Positions 44,639 through 55,560 are shown, numbered from the stretch's first letter. The stretch is DNA of 64,000 nt from Adiantum capillus-veneris (GCA_014529385.2 CM043958.1:143550734-143614733), one strand, 5' to 3'. The notes: generated by a model not told the origin, from the letters alone. Program-made: numbers and translations.

Positions 44639-45850
44639 TCAGGATCGAACTTGAAGTGGTTCATCAGGTGATTCTTGAACGCTGGGAAGTGTGGATTCCT
44701 TTGTAGCTTTACGAAGGTCCACTATTGTAGGTGGAGGATGTGGAGAAGATTTTACCTCTATGGATGCATTACATGAGGAGCTAGAAGCTTCATGGGATTC
44801 CCCTCTTCCTGAGATAGGTGGAACAAATCGTTCTTTCTTCGATACCCAAACTAGCTTTGGAGCGGGTGTGTAGCATTCTGTGATTTTTTTCTTTCCACGG
44901 TTGTCAATTCGTTTTGGAGCTATAGGATTGGGCTCACATGTGTCAGGTGACAGGTAAGAACATGATTTACGTTTTGGCACCCATATTTGATCATTTCCTT
45001 GATAGTAACCTTGGGCTTCCAATAGTCGTTTAGGAATCCAATTGCACGTTTCCTTATATTTTTTGGAGCAAGTGGAACGTCTCTTACCAGACTCGTGTCT
45101 TTTAGCACTAGCTATGGTCGCTAAAGAAGATTTAGGGACCCATTTGTATGTTCTTTTTGTTATATGAGGATGAGCCTTGTCAGAAGCTATATGCATTGAT
45201 TGTAGCATATTTAAGGGTACGAGTGGTGGCATTTCATCCCCCTCAGGTGTTACCAAGGTTGTCCCCTTGTTTTCCCAAGTGTCTATGGCTACTACTAGGT
45301 GGACCCAATCCACATTGTCCGACTTAGTCATTCCAAGTAGTACATCCATATAAGGGGAATCTTCCCCAACATCAATGTCCGCGTTACACGTGTAACAATA
45401 CTGCAATGGGGCTGAGTGAACTGTTGTATCAGATCTATGATCAATTATAAACCTATTTCCTAGAGGATGTGCTTGAATCGTCACAAGATCCACTCCAATG
45501 ACAGAATCTTGGAACTGCAGGTAGACATGGTTTTTAGACCAGTCCTGCACCATTTTTGCTTCCCTCATGAAAGGACGTCCTAAGATCATCTCCGATGCCA
45601 TAGTCTGTTCGGAGAAATCCATAACAATGAAGGTAATTCTTATTTTATGTCCAAAGACCTTGATCTTGAGATCTTTTAGCATCCCAATAGGTTTAACAAT
45701 AGACCCATTGGCCATCTTCACTACTATGGTTGTGGTTGCAAGGTGAGGTCTTCCCATAGTTTCCCAACAATTTTTAGTCACAATGCTAACCCCAACGCCA
45801 CCATCAAGGATTCCCTTCACAGTTAATCCCCTTAGTAGTGATTGATATGG
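44639..45850 (-). CDS. Element C aspartic protease with W(V/I)PK repeat tail
   Basis: A 393-codon open frame starting from the strand before the protease active site. The active site reads GILDGGVGVSIVTK: the Ser/Thr after the catalytic Asp, nearly invariant in retropepsins (DSG in element A), is Gly here. The rest of the fold follows A closely: VVKMANGSIVKPIGMLKDL, then EMILGRPFMREAKMVQDWS. After a spacer the C-terminal 180 residues carry four spaced motifs, YKWVPKSSL, CNWIPKRLL, QIWVPKRKS and LVWVSKKERF, in a Lys- and Cys-rich setting. I do not recognise this tail; by composition it could bind nucleic acid. The gene lies 3' of gag on the minus strand and is the last coding block. The long open frame suggests recent constraint or youth. 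Confidence 0.75.
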   Translation of the reverse strand, partial: PYQSLLRGLTVKGILDGGVGVSIVTKNCWETMGRPHLATTTIVVKMANGSIVKPIGMLKDLKIKVFGHKIRITFIVMDFSEQTMASEMILGRPFMREAKMVQDWSKNHVYLQFQDSVIGVDLVTIQAHPLGNRFIIDHRSDTTVHSAPLQYCYTCNADIDVGEDSPYMDVLLGMTKSDNVDWVHLVVAIDTWENKGTTLVTPEGDEMPPLVPLNMLQSMHIASDKAHPHITKRTYKWVPKSSLATIASAKRHESGKRRSTCSKKYKETCNWIPKRLLEAQGYYQGNDQIWVPKRKSCSYLSPDTCEPNPIAPKRIDNRGKKKITECYTPAPKLVWVSKKERFVPPISGRGESHEASSSSCNASIEVKSSPHPPPTIVDLRKATKESTLPSVQESPDEPLQVRS

Positions 45851-46627
45851 TCACATTGGGTTCATCACCCTCAAAGTATTTTCCCAACTTGTTAATAGGT
45901 TCTCATCTAGGTTGGGTTGTGGATCTATGTGTTCCTCCTCTATTGTGATCTCCCCAGCTCCATCTAGGTTGGGTTGTGGATCTAAGTTTTCTATAACGAG
46001 GTTCTCATCTAGGTTGGGTTGTGGATCTATGTGTTCCTCCTCTATTGGCATCTCCCCAGCTCCATCCATCTGTGCAAATTGTGGTAGCCCAAACTTCAGT
46101 TCTCCATTGAGGAAGGCTCAAAGACCTGAGACTAGCTCAGGATATTTATATAGTTTGGACATGATGGTGGTTCTAACTTCTGAAGACATGAAATCCATCA
46201 ATTTGGCAATGCTTAATGGAACCTTTTGGACTTCAGTCCCTTAACGTGGGGAAGATGGGATCTCCATTTCTTCGATAGGATCAAGTAGTCCCTCTATAAA
46301 CATTCTTTCCATCAAGAAGTGAGTACGCCCACTTTCCCATGACTTTAAGTCACTTTCTTCTTGGATGACACTAGGTATGGCTAAGGGTCTATGGACTTGG
46401 TGAGTTTGTTGTTGCATAGGGAACACGGTGTCTGTAATTTGGATCTGCCTAGGTGCTGGTTCTAGATCCCTTTGGGTATCTTCTACCAAACTTTTTAATT
46501 GCTTGACTCGCTCAATCTCCTCTGTAGGGTTTGGATAAGTTTCTATCTTCTTCTTGGATCCTGGCCATTGTGGCTCATGAAGATCTTCCTTGTTGGTTTC
46601 TATCTTAGTGGTCGTTTTGGTCTCCAT
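45851..46627 (-). pseudogene. Element C Gag-protease linker with tandem DPQPNLD repeats
   Basis: 46627-46241 encodes a Lys/Glu-rich linker (PNPTEEIERVKQLKSLVEDT). The next frame (46244-45851) has VPLSIAKLMDFMSSEVR, matching the helix before the protease in element A. Acidic repeats follow: the word DPQPNLD occurs three times and EEEHIDPQPNLDENL twice, from a 108-bp DNA repeat at about 45895-46060. A stop lies between the helix and the repeats and another just before the protease, so the linker is broken by point changes. Confidence 0.65.
45895..46060. repeat. Tandem repeat within element C coding region, period about 108 bp
   Basis: TTCTCATCTAGGTTGGGTTG recurs at about 45899 and 46007, and the core CATCTAGGTTGGGTTGTGGA also at about 45961, giving nested repeats that code for acidic peptide repeats on the minus strand. 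Confidence 0.88.
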
Positions 46628-47217
46628 GGTTTCTCCTGAATCAGAATCCTCTTTGAACTAGGGTCTGACTTCGCTGCTTTTTGCGATCTCTTTCTTCGTG
46701 TTTTCTTCTTTTTCTGAGATTGGGTAATTGATGCCGTGTCTCTTTCCTCAAGAATATAATTTTTTTTTTGGAGCATCAATCGTGTGAGTACGTTTACTGG
46801 TACCACAGGTGTACTTGGTGATGGCTCCTCGGTGACTTCAATCAAGTTTAATGGCGTGATCTTCGGTGCATTTGGATTATTTGGACATTGGGCAATCAAA
46901 TGATCTATGCCACATCGATTACACATGAGTATCGACATTGTAGACGTGCTTGCTTGATTGGTTTGCATTAGTGTGGCGTTCTTTTGTAGCCTAATAGGAC
47001 ACTCGGCTACACGATGTGGACCTCCACACTCATAGCATTGAAGAGGTGGTCTCTTAGTAGTGTAATTGATATTTTGGCCTCTTGCCACAAGAGCAGCTAC
47101 TTGATATACGGGTTTGACTTGTCCCCAATAGTCCTCCATGTAGTATTGTGGACTTTCTTCAAGCACATCCATCCCATAGGCAATATTAGGATCTATATCT
47201 TCCTCACAGCCTTCCAA
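46600..47217 (-). CDS. Element C Gag C-terminal zinc-knuckle ORF
   Basis: 206 codons. Two zinc-knuckle-like motifs: CYECGGPHRVAECP and CNRCGIDHLIAQCP, with spacing C-x2-C-x3/4-H-x4-C, the same pair type as in element A (34531-34650). In A the second motif also reads …CGVNHILPDCP, supporting common descent. The remainder is Lys-rich (KKKKTRRKRSQKAAK), suggesting nucleic-acid binding. It follows 47234-47965 directly, in another frame. Confidence 0.75.
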   Translation of the reverse strand: MEGCEEDIDPNIAYGMDVLEESPQYYMEDYWGQVKPVYQVAALVARGQNINYTTKRPPLQCYECGGPHRVAECPIRLQKNATLMQTNQASTSTMSILMCNRCGIDHLIAQCPNNPNAPKITPLNLIEVTEEPSPSTPVVPVNVLTRLMLQKKNYILEERDTASITQSQKKKKTRRKRSQKAAKSDPSSKRILIQEKPWRPKRPLR

Positions 47218-47233
47218 ACAAGCAATAGATGAC

Positions 47234-48342
47234 TCAACACACTTGATTCACAGAAGTGATTCTCGGATGTGGTGGTTGCGGTCCTAGCACTGGAGGTGGT
47301 AAAGGTGTTGTTTGAACAACATTTTGGGCCCTAGGGACCATGTGTTGTGCTGTTTGTTCAAGAGGTGGGTCCGGCATCAATGCAGGCACTCGAGGTGTGT
47401 CTGTCCATGCTAAGGTTGGTCTATTGGCCATCGCACGCTTAAATACTATGCAATCCTTAGCTTGATGACCATACCTCCCACAGGCATTGCAGTTCCCATT
47501 GAATTTTACTCTAAAAGTAGGGCATTCACTGGTACTATGCGGTCCATAGCATACTAAGCACCATTGTTGCTCCCTTCTTGGATACATATGATTGTTTTGC
47601 GGAGCACCATTGTCTCTAAGACTCTCTTGAATAGCCTTGGTGAGATCTGCTAAAGTCATCTCAGATATCTTTGGCTCCTTAGCAATAGGCTTTAAGGTCA
47701 TTGGCTGATGCCCTGATGCTTGCGAGCTAATAGATTTAGGCTCAACAGACACTCTTTCTCCTTGAATCATTAAATTATCCTCCAATTGGATCACATTGGT
47801 GGTGACTACTTCCCAAGTGGTGATACCTCTAATGACTAGGCCATTGTAGATATCCTCATGTCGTAACCCCCTAATGAATCTATCAAGCAATTGGTTATTG
47901 TTGAAGCGTTCATTTGGATTAGAATGAGAATTCAAATGCTTCAAGTGACTAATAAAGTCTCTCACCGACTCTCCTTCCTCTCGTTGGGCTTTCGGGAGTT
48001 GAGAAGCTATTCTTTCAAGAACAGTCTCCTAAGAGTAGGGTAAATCGTTTTTTCTTCCACCCTTAGGGTTCTATACCAATCCCGTGCCTTTCAACTTAAG
48101 GTTAGTCTTAAAGAATTACTCTTATGCAGGTCATTGTGTTCTCCTAGAGAATCGAATATTTGTTCAAACACTTCGATATGCTTTCTCACATCCCCGTCTC
48201 CACTAAATTTTTGTGTGAGCTTGGTTATTTGTACTGCCTTACTTCTAAGCTCTCTATCAGGCGTGTTACGCATATTCTCAGCAATAGATCGACCAATAGC
48301 TTGAGCAAATGTTGCCAAGTCACCTAAGTGAGCAGGCACCAA
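47234..48342 (-). pseudogene. Element C gag core with zinc knuckles
   Basis: 48342-48091 begins the capsid region with KLTQKFSGDGDVRKHIEVFE, the 'F.G..D...H...F' start of Retrotrans_gag. After a frame change, 47965-47234 continues with RDFISHLKHLNSHSNPNERF, NNQLLDRFIRGLRHEDIYN and TWEVVTTNVIQLEDNL, matching the second half of the domain. Zinc knuckles CLVCYGPHSTSECP and CNACGRYGHQAKDC follow. With the next ORF this makes four knuckles. A stop or frameshift in about 48000-48090 breaks the core. Confidence 0.78.
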
Positions 48343-49852
48343 TGGGTGAAGGCGCTCCAGAGACTATATGTGGAGTAGGTATTGGCATTGGGCTTGGCGC
48401 ATAGGAAGCCCTTGGGTTCCACATTGGGTACGATGTTGTGCCATGTGGTGGCCCAAAGTTCATATGTGTGGCCCTAGGTATAGCAGACGTCGGATGTGAC
48501 ATGCTAATGCTAGCCGATATAGTCCCATGGAAATAAGAGCTTGGGTGTTGTGGTTGTGGAGAATAGGTAGTTGAAACAATGGGAGGAGTAGGGAGTACAT
48601 GAGTACGATGACCCATAGGTGCATATGATCAGTACACACTTGTAGGTACTGTTGCAGGCATTGAGGTACCATGTAGTGGTGCTTTACTAACAAATGAGGT
48701 CCATGGTGTGTTTCTCGCCATGCCCATCATTGGGGTAGGCATGGTAGCCGTGGTGTCATCAAGGGAAAGATGAGCTAGACTTGGAGAGGTGAAGCTATCA
48801 CTTGTGGGCTCAGATTGCACTGAGACCCATGGAGAAACAACATATGGAGGATCCATCGGACTTACCGAGGGAGTCTCCATTTGCGATAAGGTTGGTTGTT
48901 TAGCCTTTTCTGTATCTAAGAATCTCATGAGACCCATTGAAGGCATGTTGATCCCCTTGTTCTGTCTCTCTAACTCAATGACCCTATGGATGACCTCACA
49001 AACTCTTTGTTGTTGATCCTCCACACTAGTAGCACCCATTGTGGATTGTAGGATATCTAACCAACCCACGTGATAGGTATGACCTGTGTATAGGTCGGTC
49101 AGAGTTTTCGTTTGTAGTTCGTACTCCTAGTTCTCATTTAAGAACACTCCATCTAGGATTGAGGTGCTAGGGGTGTCCTTTGAGCTAGATGCAATGTTGC
49201 TTTCTAGGGGTTGACCATTAGCGGTTGCTAAGTCAGGAGCACTTGATTGCTCTCTTAGCAACGATATTGACATAGGGGATTTTGCTTTTAACTCTCTTCG
49301 TTGCTCCGCCTTGCGTAAGCTCTCAATTTCCTTTTCCCTTGCTGCAAGGATATACAGCTCAACCTCTTGCACTTCGGCAAGGCTTCTACCATCGGGTAAT
49401 ATAACCTCGGAGGGGAATAGCTCTTAAGAGTTAGGAGGTGCAGTGAATGAAGTATTCACATGCACATTCTCTAAGGGCATAGGGTCTATGTTGGTCATGA
49501 ATGGAGAATTTACTTCCCCACCCCCCTCATTTACATCATTAGCTCCATGTTCGGAGCAAGTGGCTCTACTAAAGGTTTCCTTCAAGCGGCTAAGCACGCT
49601 CGGCCCGGACCGCTGACCCATGGCATGCATGTCTTGGCTTGAGCTATCAGGATTAGGCATTGGGAAACCCTCCATGACGTCGTAGTCAGAGGAAGAGTCA
49701 CTAGACGCTATGTTCGGGTCTTGGTTTGTACTACCTTGGGTCCCCGCCGCCGAGGGCCTGGAACCTAAAGTAGGTGGATATTGAGAGCTCGTGTAAGTCA
49801 AAATTCTCTCTAGTTGCTCCGTCTCTAGCACATGACCAGAGCATAGATGCAT
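48320..49852 (-). pseudogene. Element C Gag N-terminal region, low complexity
   Basis: Four adjoining minus-strand frames (49852-49424, 49372-49127, 49069-48629 and 48616-48320) without a recognised fold. Features: Ser-rich acidic segment (ASSDSSSDYDVMEGF); a Glu/Arg-rich helix (LYILAAREKEIESLRKAEQR) likely to form a coiled coil; a second helix (RVCEVIHRVIELERQNKG); and a Pro/Thr/His-rich tail. Order and position place them ahead of the gag core. Stops between blocks show decay. Confidence 0.5.
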
Positions 49853-50570
49853 GTGCGTTTGGCACCCTACAAGCGTCGACGAATAACCTCGAAGGTTAAC
49901 CGCTTACTTTTTTAAGCGTCCGTTTTCACTCGTGTTTTTTTATTAAAAAAATATGTTTTTTAATGTTTGATTTTTTTGATTAAAGTGTGTGATAGCTTGA
50001 AACGAGCGTATCACTCAGAGGCTCGCGATGTGCTTTACAACACAATGTTCGGACACCTGAAGCTCCGTTGGTCCTCAAAAAATTGATTTTTAGCTACGTG
50101 TGAAGCTAAAATATGTAATTTTAAAGGACGATTGAGGCTTAAGCTTGAGCGTGAGCTTGGGCTTGGGTCTGGGAGATATTCGCGATCCCGGTTCTACCTT
50201 TAAAAATTAATTAATTTTTTAAAAAAAGGATAAGGTCGCCGCGGCCTGCGTGAGAGTAGTACACACACACTCTACCTACCTACTTCCAACTAATACACCT
50301 ACTGTTACACACTAACACACTCTATTAGATCTCACAGATCTACTTCCTAATTACTGTACATTACATTACACAGAACTAACAACCTTAATACTAACACCTT
50401 ACACAGAGAAAAAACACAGTATCTTTGAAAACTCCATTAACAAAAAAAATACACAGCAGTAACACAAAACCTTCTTCTCAACACACACACCCTCCTTCCT
50501 TACCTTTCCTACAATTGAAATTGCACCACAAAAGAAGCACAGAGTGCCATTCAAGCTTAGTGTATGGCAT
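49853..50570 (-). other. Element C 5' leader
   Basis: Non-coding stretch between primer site and the first gag frame on the minus strand. It contains A/T homopolymers and ACACAC/CTACCTACCTAC words but none of the palindromes seen in elements A and B. Confidence 0.55.
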
Positions 50571-50588
50571 TCCCCGAAAACGGCGCCA
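50571..50588 (-). other. Element C primer binding site (tRNA-Asp-like)
   Basis: The plus strand TCCCCGAAAACGGCGCCA is TGGCGCCGTTTTCGGGGA on the minus strand, two bases different from the Athila/Tat tRNA-Asp site. It lies six bases from the inferred LTR edge. Confidence 0.88.
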
Positions 50589-50594
50589 AAAATA

Positions 50595-50831
50595 TGCACG
50601 TATGTCGCACGTGTCAATGAAAGGAACTTGCCGATACACCGTGTGTGAGCCACAAATGGCTCCAAGCACACAACAAGACTAAACTAGTAAGCTCAAAGAT
50701 GGTGATGGTGTGTCACTCACCACTCTACGCTTCCTGTCGTGGAGGATTCCTCGTCGCGAAGAAGAGGGAGACGTCACTATGCCACGCTCAACCGCCTCGC
50801 TGCCGTCGTGCCGCCGCAATCTCGATTGCAC

Positions 50832-50909
<78 letters not shown>

Positions 50910-51204
50910 GAAGAAGAAGAAGAAGAAGATGGAGATGGAGCAAGAGCACTCTTCAATTGCACAAATGAGAGAATGAGTTAATTTTAGGTTTAGTTGACTT
51001 TTATATGAGCTCGCCCCATTCACACTTGGGCGCCCATGCTTAGCCAACTAATCCCTTGAATGTTCCAGTTAGAGTGCGCCTCTCATCGGCGATCACTTTA
51101 CCCTTTTCCTATTGGACCGACAAGCTCGGTACCTGACTCTACCAAGTAAATAATACAACGTCCGTCGTAGGTGATAGGGTGTCCGTGATCCGTGAGGGTT
51201 AACA
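50595..51204 (-). mobile_element. Element C 5' LTR
   Basis: About 610 bp. On the minus strand it starts TGTTAACCCTCACGG at 51204 and ends …CGTGCA at 50595, next to the primer site. 50652-51204 matches the 3' LTR at 42314-42878. It contains a CT/AC compound microsatellite (50831-50908). Right of 51204 the sequence changes to CTTTCAAAAATAAA, the insertion flank. Confidence 0.88.
50831..50908. repeat. (CT)n(CA)n microsatellite in element C 5' LTR
   Basis: About 23 bases of CT followed directly by about 55 bases of AC, then an AAG-rich run. Homologous in position to 42493-42581. Confidence 0.97.
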
Positions 51205-51539
51205 CTTTCAAAAATAAAAAATCTACGATCAACACATACGCAATAACGGTCTCTTTTCCATAGAGAAACTACAAGACCTGCTTTATCGATCATGGTTCGG
51301 AGGCAATAGATCAACCTCTGCAAGTAGATATTGCTCCAACTTCATCCGAGAGAAGATGATTATCAAATGAATATCCATTGACAGAGTCCCCACCAATACC
51401 TGATTCTTTGACAGATGTTAGACGCGTTCTAAGAAGTAGAGATGGAGAAGATGTTAGACACGTTCTTTAACATGGATCCCATCATTGAAAGTCATCCCGT
51501 CCATAATGACGGCATGATAGCAACGATAAATAGGGAGAG

Positions 51540-52665
51540 ATGATGCAAACTCTTGCACGTATGCCACTTTATAATGGTGCAAAAATCTCAATTCTCTGTA
51601 CCGCTTTAGCAATGCTTAATTTGCAATATGTCTACGGGTGGTCTGACGACTCCGTCACAAAGCTTTTTAGGTAAATACATTGTATCCTAAGCATGTTAAA
51701 ATGCAAATTACATTTCAACTATATGATCGTTGTGATCACTTGTTGACATAATGACAGGTTGCTCAAGGAGAAAATCTTGCCGAAAGGCATCACATACCCC
51801 CTACCCGTCCATCCGCTAAAAATCTTCTTACTAACTTGGGTTTGGATTATCACAAAATACATGCATTCTTTAATGATTGTATACTCTTTCTCAATGAGTA
51901 TGAAAAATTTGGAACATTGTCCCATTTGTGGATCAAAAAAGTATAGAGAGGACACACAAGGAAAATTTATCCTTGCAAAGGTCCTTCGCTATCATTCAAG
52001 AATAAAGAGCATGTTCAGGTGCAAGTCTATAGCCGCTTTGATGACATGGCATGCAAATACTAGATTGGCAGATGATGTGATGCGGGTACTTGCTGACTCT
52101 TGTGCATGGAAGCACATAGAGGAAAGATGGCCTATATTTAAGGATGAGCCTCGATGTATCCGTTTTGGTCTAGCAATGGACGGAGTAAACCCAATTCAAT
52201 TACGGAGTCTTTCATGGAGCACGTACCCTATTTTCTTGGTTTACTATAATCTTTCATCATGGCTAGCTCTCAAGAAGGGCCATCTGTTGTTGTCAATGAT
52301 CGTCCCAAGAAAGTACAAAGCAAAGCACATAGACGTCTATCTGGCACCACTTATAAAAGAGCTCCTGATCTTGTTCTCATCAATAAATTTTTGGGCTCAA
52401 TTGATCCAAAGATTCCTCGAATGTGGACTACTGAGGTCAATGTCAAGGTGACAGGGGACGAGCTGCAAGGACAAGGCATCATTAGGAAGATGAATATCAC
52501 AATGCGAGAAAAGGTTAAGAGATTTTTCCTTCTCAACTCAGACATCATGCAAAAGTGTCTAGAGAGGTACGAAGGGGAAAAGAAACAACGCTTGACAAAT
52601 CATTTGCAATTCAAGCGCAACAATGCCACTAGAAACCTTCCTTTTTCAAATCATCTTTAGAAACT
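51540..52665 (+). pseudogene. CACTA (En/Spm) transposase, Tnp2-type, N-terminal and central part
   Basis: The first exon includes LARMPLYNGAKISILCTALA and QYVYGWSDDSVTKLF, then an 87-bp GT-AG intron (51671-51757). The next exon starts LLKEKILPKGITYPLP and contains CPICGSKKY (zinc ribbon), KVLRYHSRIKSMFRCKSIAA, MTWHANTRLADDVMRVLADS, then AWKHIEERWPIFKDEPRCIR, GLAMDGVNPI and HLLLSMIVPRK-KHIDVYLAPLIKELLILF. These match the conserved order of plant Tnp2 (Transposase_21) proteins. After about 52390 sequence is lost and a frame change joins a block (52259-52660 frame) that resembles the region before DUF4216. The protein would excise the element by binding its ends; this copy is dead through deletion and stops. 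Confidence 0.88.
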
Positions 52666-52699
52666 GCCCGACTTTCCAATTGGGAGGTAGCTAGATGCG

Positions 52700-53590
52700 A
52701 CAATCTCAGAGGCAAAGAGGAACGGAGTGTTGATTACTGAAGAGGAAGAGGAGATGTCAAGGGGTTGCAATTGGCATGTAAATTTTCACAACTTCCTTTT
52801 CCAGGTCCACATGATTACATTACTTTAGTAACTTTAAGTTTGTTTTATTTTTATGGCTGCAGTATCACAAATATGGAGCTTTGTGGTCGCATGAGAGACA
52901 CTTTAGAGTGCAACGGATAGACGAACAAAGGGTCACCTTTGACAGTGGTGTAGGAAAAGTTTTGTCCAAGAAAGTAGGAGTAGTGCCAGAGATGAGACCA
53001 CAAAGACTAGCCAGCTTGAATACTTTGGCTACATCCAAGACATCTTGAAGATTAGCTTTAGGAAATTTGATACTTTTATCTTTGTTGTCAAGTGGTTTAA
53101 AGTTATTACCAGCGGCCCTAATGCAACTGTGTGCAAAGATAAGCGTGGATTGATTCAAGTATACTCTAGGTGGGTGTGGACAGATGCGCGGGATACGTTT
53201 GTACTTTCACAGCATTGTGAACAAGTTGTGTTCGGAATAGATCCAATATGGAGAGAAAATGATGAAAAAGATCTGTCTAAACCGTGTTGACTCTATGTTG
53301 TTCAAGTTGCTCCACAGAGAAAGCAAGTGTGTGAGGGATTGGAAGTTGAGGTTGAAGAGGTTCACGAACAAAGTGCACGGCTGACGGATGATGTAAGTTT
53401 GGATTTTGAGTTGGAGGTCAGTGGTGAGCAGATGCTTGAACTTAGAAATGAGCTTTCAAATACTCAAGTTGATGTGGAGAGCGATGAATAAGTGGAGTTC
53501 GATGACGAAGATGCAGAAGTACAAATTGAGATAGACATCTTTGGTGCATTAGCTCTCATAGAAGATGAGAGATTGACTATTAATTTTTCC
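52700..53590 (+). pseudogene. CACTA transposase C-terminal part with DUF4216
   Basis: An intron-like GT-AG segment at about 52804-52862 leads to YHKYGALWSHERHFRVQRID-EQRVTFDSGV, the '(I)NGYRFHT..RD..R.TQNSGV' block. After a one-base frame slip near 53000, GYIQDILKISFRKFDTFIFV, VKWFKVI, RGLIQVYSRWVWTDARDTFV and EQVVFGIDPIWREN match DUF4216, which normally follows Tnp2. A TGA at 53287-53289 interrupts the frame. The tail is acidic (DVESDE, FDDEDAEVQIEID) and ends at about 53592. The acidic end is usual for these proteins. Confidence 0.85.
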
Positions 53591-53639
53591 TAGGAACTCT
53601 TAAAACTCTTTTAATTAGTCTACAATATTGGATAGACCT

Positions 53640-54540
53640 AACGAGTTGTGTTGCTTTTTTTTTTTTTTTGCATTGCTTGAGCTTTTCTTTTGTAAACTAA
53701 CTTACTTTATTTGTGTATCTGTAGCCATGGCTGATGATGATGATACATAATCTCCTAGTTTTAGTTTTCCTGTCACTTCGGTCGGCATGTCACCCGAGCA
53801 GATGGGATCCCTTTTGTCACAGTTCACACCAGAGCAGGTTACTTACACACATAACCTTTGGGCAGCTGGTTCCTCTAGACCTACTATGGACGCCCCCCTA
53901 CACCTAGGACTAGTGTGCCCCCTACACCGACTGGCCCTATACTTCAATCGAGTGTGCCCCCTACATCAAAGGTTGGTTCATCTTCGAGACAAGGTAGATG
54001 TAGTTCTGGAGGTGGTGATTGTTGTGGTAGTGGTTCTATCGATGCATCCACACACATTCTATTAATGGTTGGGAGCTGGTATCAAAACAGACCTTTTATT
54101 TTCATAAAAATCAAGACTCATTACAAAATTTACATCCTTTCATGATCAAGCGTAGAAGGGTACAAAGTGACATAGCTTGCAATGCCACACATATTGTCAT
54201 GGAAACTACAAAAGATCTACATATAGAAAGAATCGAAGACTTTGGTGGTGATGGAAGAAAAACTTTTTGCACATGTACAAACTACTGCTTTGGGCGGCCA
54301 ATTAATTGTGCATACTTCAACCCTTTATCGACACCAAGTCCTTTCAGAGAGATTTGGAAGCTTAAAGCTGCATTTTGGCAAAGATGTGTCTCATGTAGGA
54401 CCTTTCGTGAGTGAAGGTCTCAATGTAGAGGACAATCTTAATGGAGATCAAAATGACAGTGGCTATCATGTAGATAGTGATGACCCATTTAAAAAATATG
54501 TGTTATGTTGTGTATGATATGTAATTGATTGTTAACGTGA
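53640..54540 (+). pseudogene. Possible second gene of the CACTA element (decayed)
   Basis: TGTATCTGTAG at about 53716-53726 (acceptor-like) is followed by ATGGCTGATGATGATGATAC, a stop, and then MSPEQMGSLLSQFTPEQVTY in frame. Pro/Thr-rich text (VPPTPTGPILQSSVPPTSK) continues in a shifted frame to about 54060. A separate frame at 54142-54530 contains LFAHVQTTALGGQLIVHTS and RHQVLSERFGSLKLHFG. No known domain. CACTA elements often carry a second, TnpA-like gene downstream of Tnp2, so position alone suggests it. Confidence 0.3.
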
Positions 54541-54771
54541 GTTATTATGAAACTCCTGTATAGGTAGGATTTTGTGGCTACAACTATGTAGGAGAATCTG
54601 AGTCAAACTAGTAATAATTTCTTGCTTTATGGTTAGAAAAAATTCCTATATAGCTATAATATTGTGGTTACAACTATCTAGGAGTATTCTCATTATTACA
54701 TGATTGCACTCTTACTAGATACGTGTATTCAATCTAGTAAGTTGTCCAAAGCTCCTTGATCTAGCTAGCTA

Positions 54772-55560
54772 GTGTGGAAGCTAGAGAAAGTCAATTTTGA
54801 AATTGACTTTGAACACCAAGATCTCCTAGAAATCCTCTCTTTCCTCCCCAATGAAAACAAGCAACAGTTGGTGCAAACAGTAGCAAGTACCTTAGTGGAA
54901 ATCAAATCATGTGCCTCTTTCTACGAAATTGACCAAAAAGCGCATTTCATCCACACAAACTAGTGATCGCGATTGGTAGAGATGATCGATCTAGCATCAA
55001 TCTTACAATGAAAAATCTTGAAGAGAAGGATGAAGAAACTGAGGTAAAAAAATCTTAACCTAGTAGAATGTCTATTATTCCTTACTACAACTGTTAAATT
55101 CAATTAAAATGCTTTCCAGACGGCATACCATGTTGATAAGTTTGCAATGCGTACTGGAGGTTCGTGCAACGTCTCCATGGGTAGGGATAGCTCACTTTGG
55201 CACTAACTGAGCCACCTGGGGCCATCGATTCTTAAAGTTTCTCACAGAGAGTTCTCCAAGAATGGTTCTGCGGAGTTGCTGAAGCAACAAGTGGCATACT
55301 CGCTGAAGATTCTCTCACCCTAAACGCTCACAAATGTATATTGGTGGACCGAGAGGCAACATTGTATGCCTTTACATGCAAGCACCTAGGCTCGGACCTC
55401 TCCCATTGCGCCTTGATCCTAGGTTAAGGGTTGAAAAACCCAGAGGAAATTGTAAAATCCCTTGGTGTCAAGTCAACCATTCACCCCATACCCACAGATG
55501 TAATTTGTAGAAAAACTAATCGACCATGATGTAATATCCAAATCAATAAAGTATACTTGT
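54772..55560 (+). pseudogene. Unrecognised small gene remnant with intron-like gap
   Basis: An open stretch of 63 codons (LEKVNFEIDFEHQDLLEILS then FLPNENKQQLVQTVASTLVE) is followed after a TAG by VIAIGRDDRSSINLTMKNLE, then GTAAAAAAAT…TGCTTTCCAG (about 55046-55119), a plausible intron, and TAYHVDKFAMRTGGSCNVSM. The words EFSKNGSAELLKQQVAYSL follow in the next frame. AATAAA at about 55546 could be a polyadenylation signal. I do not recognise the product; it could be a transposon passenger. Confidence 0.3.
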
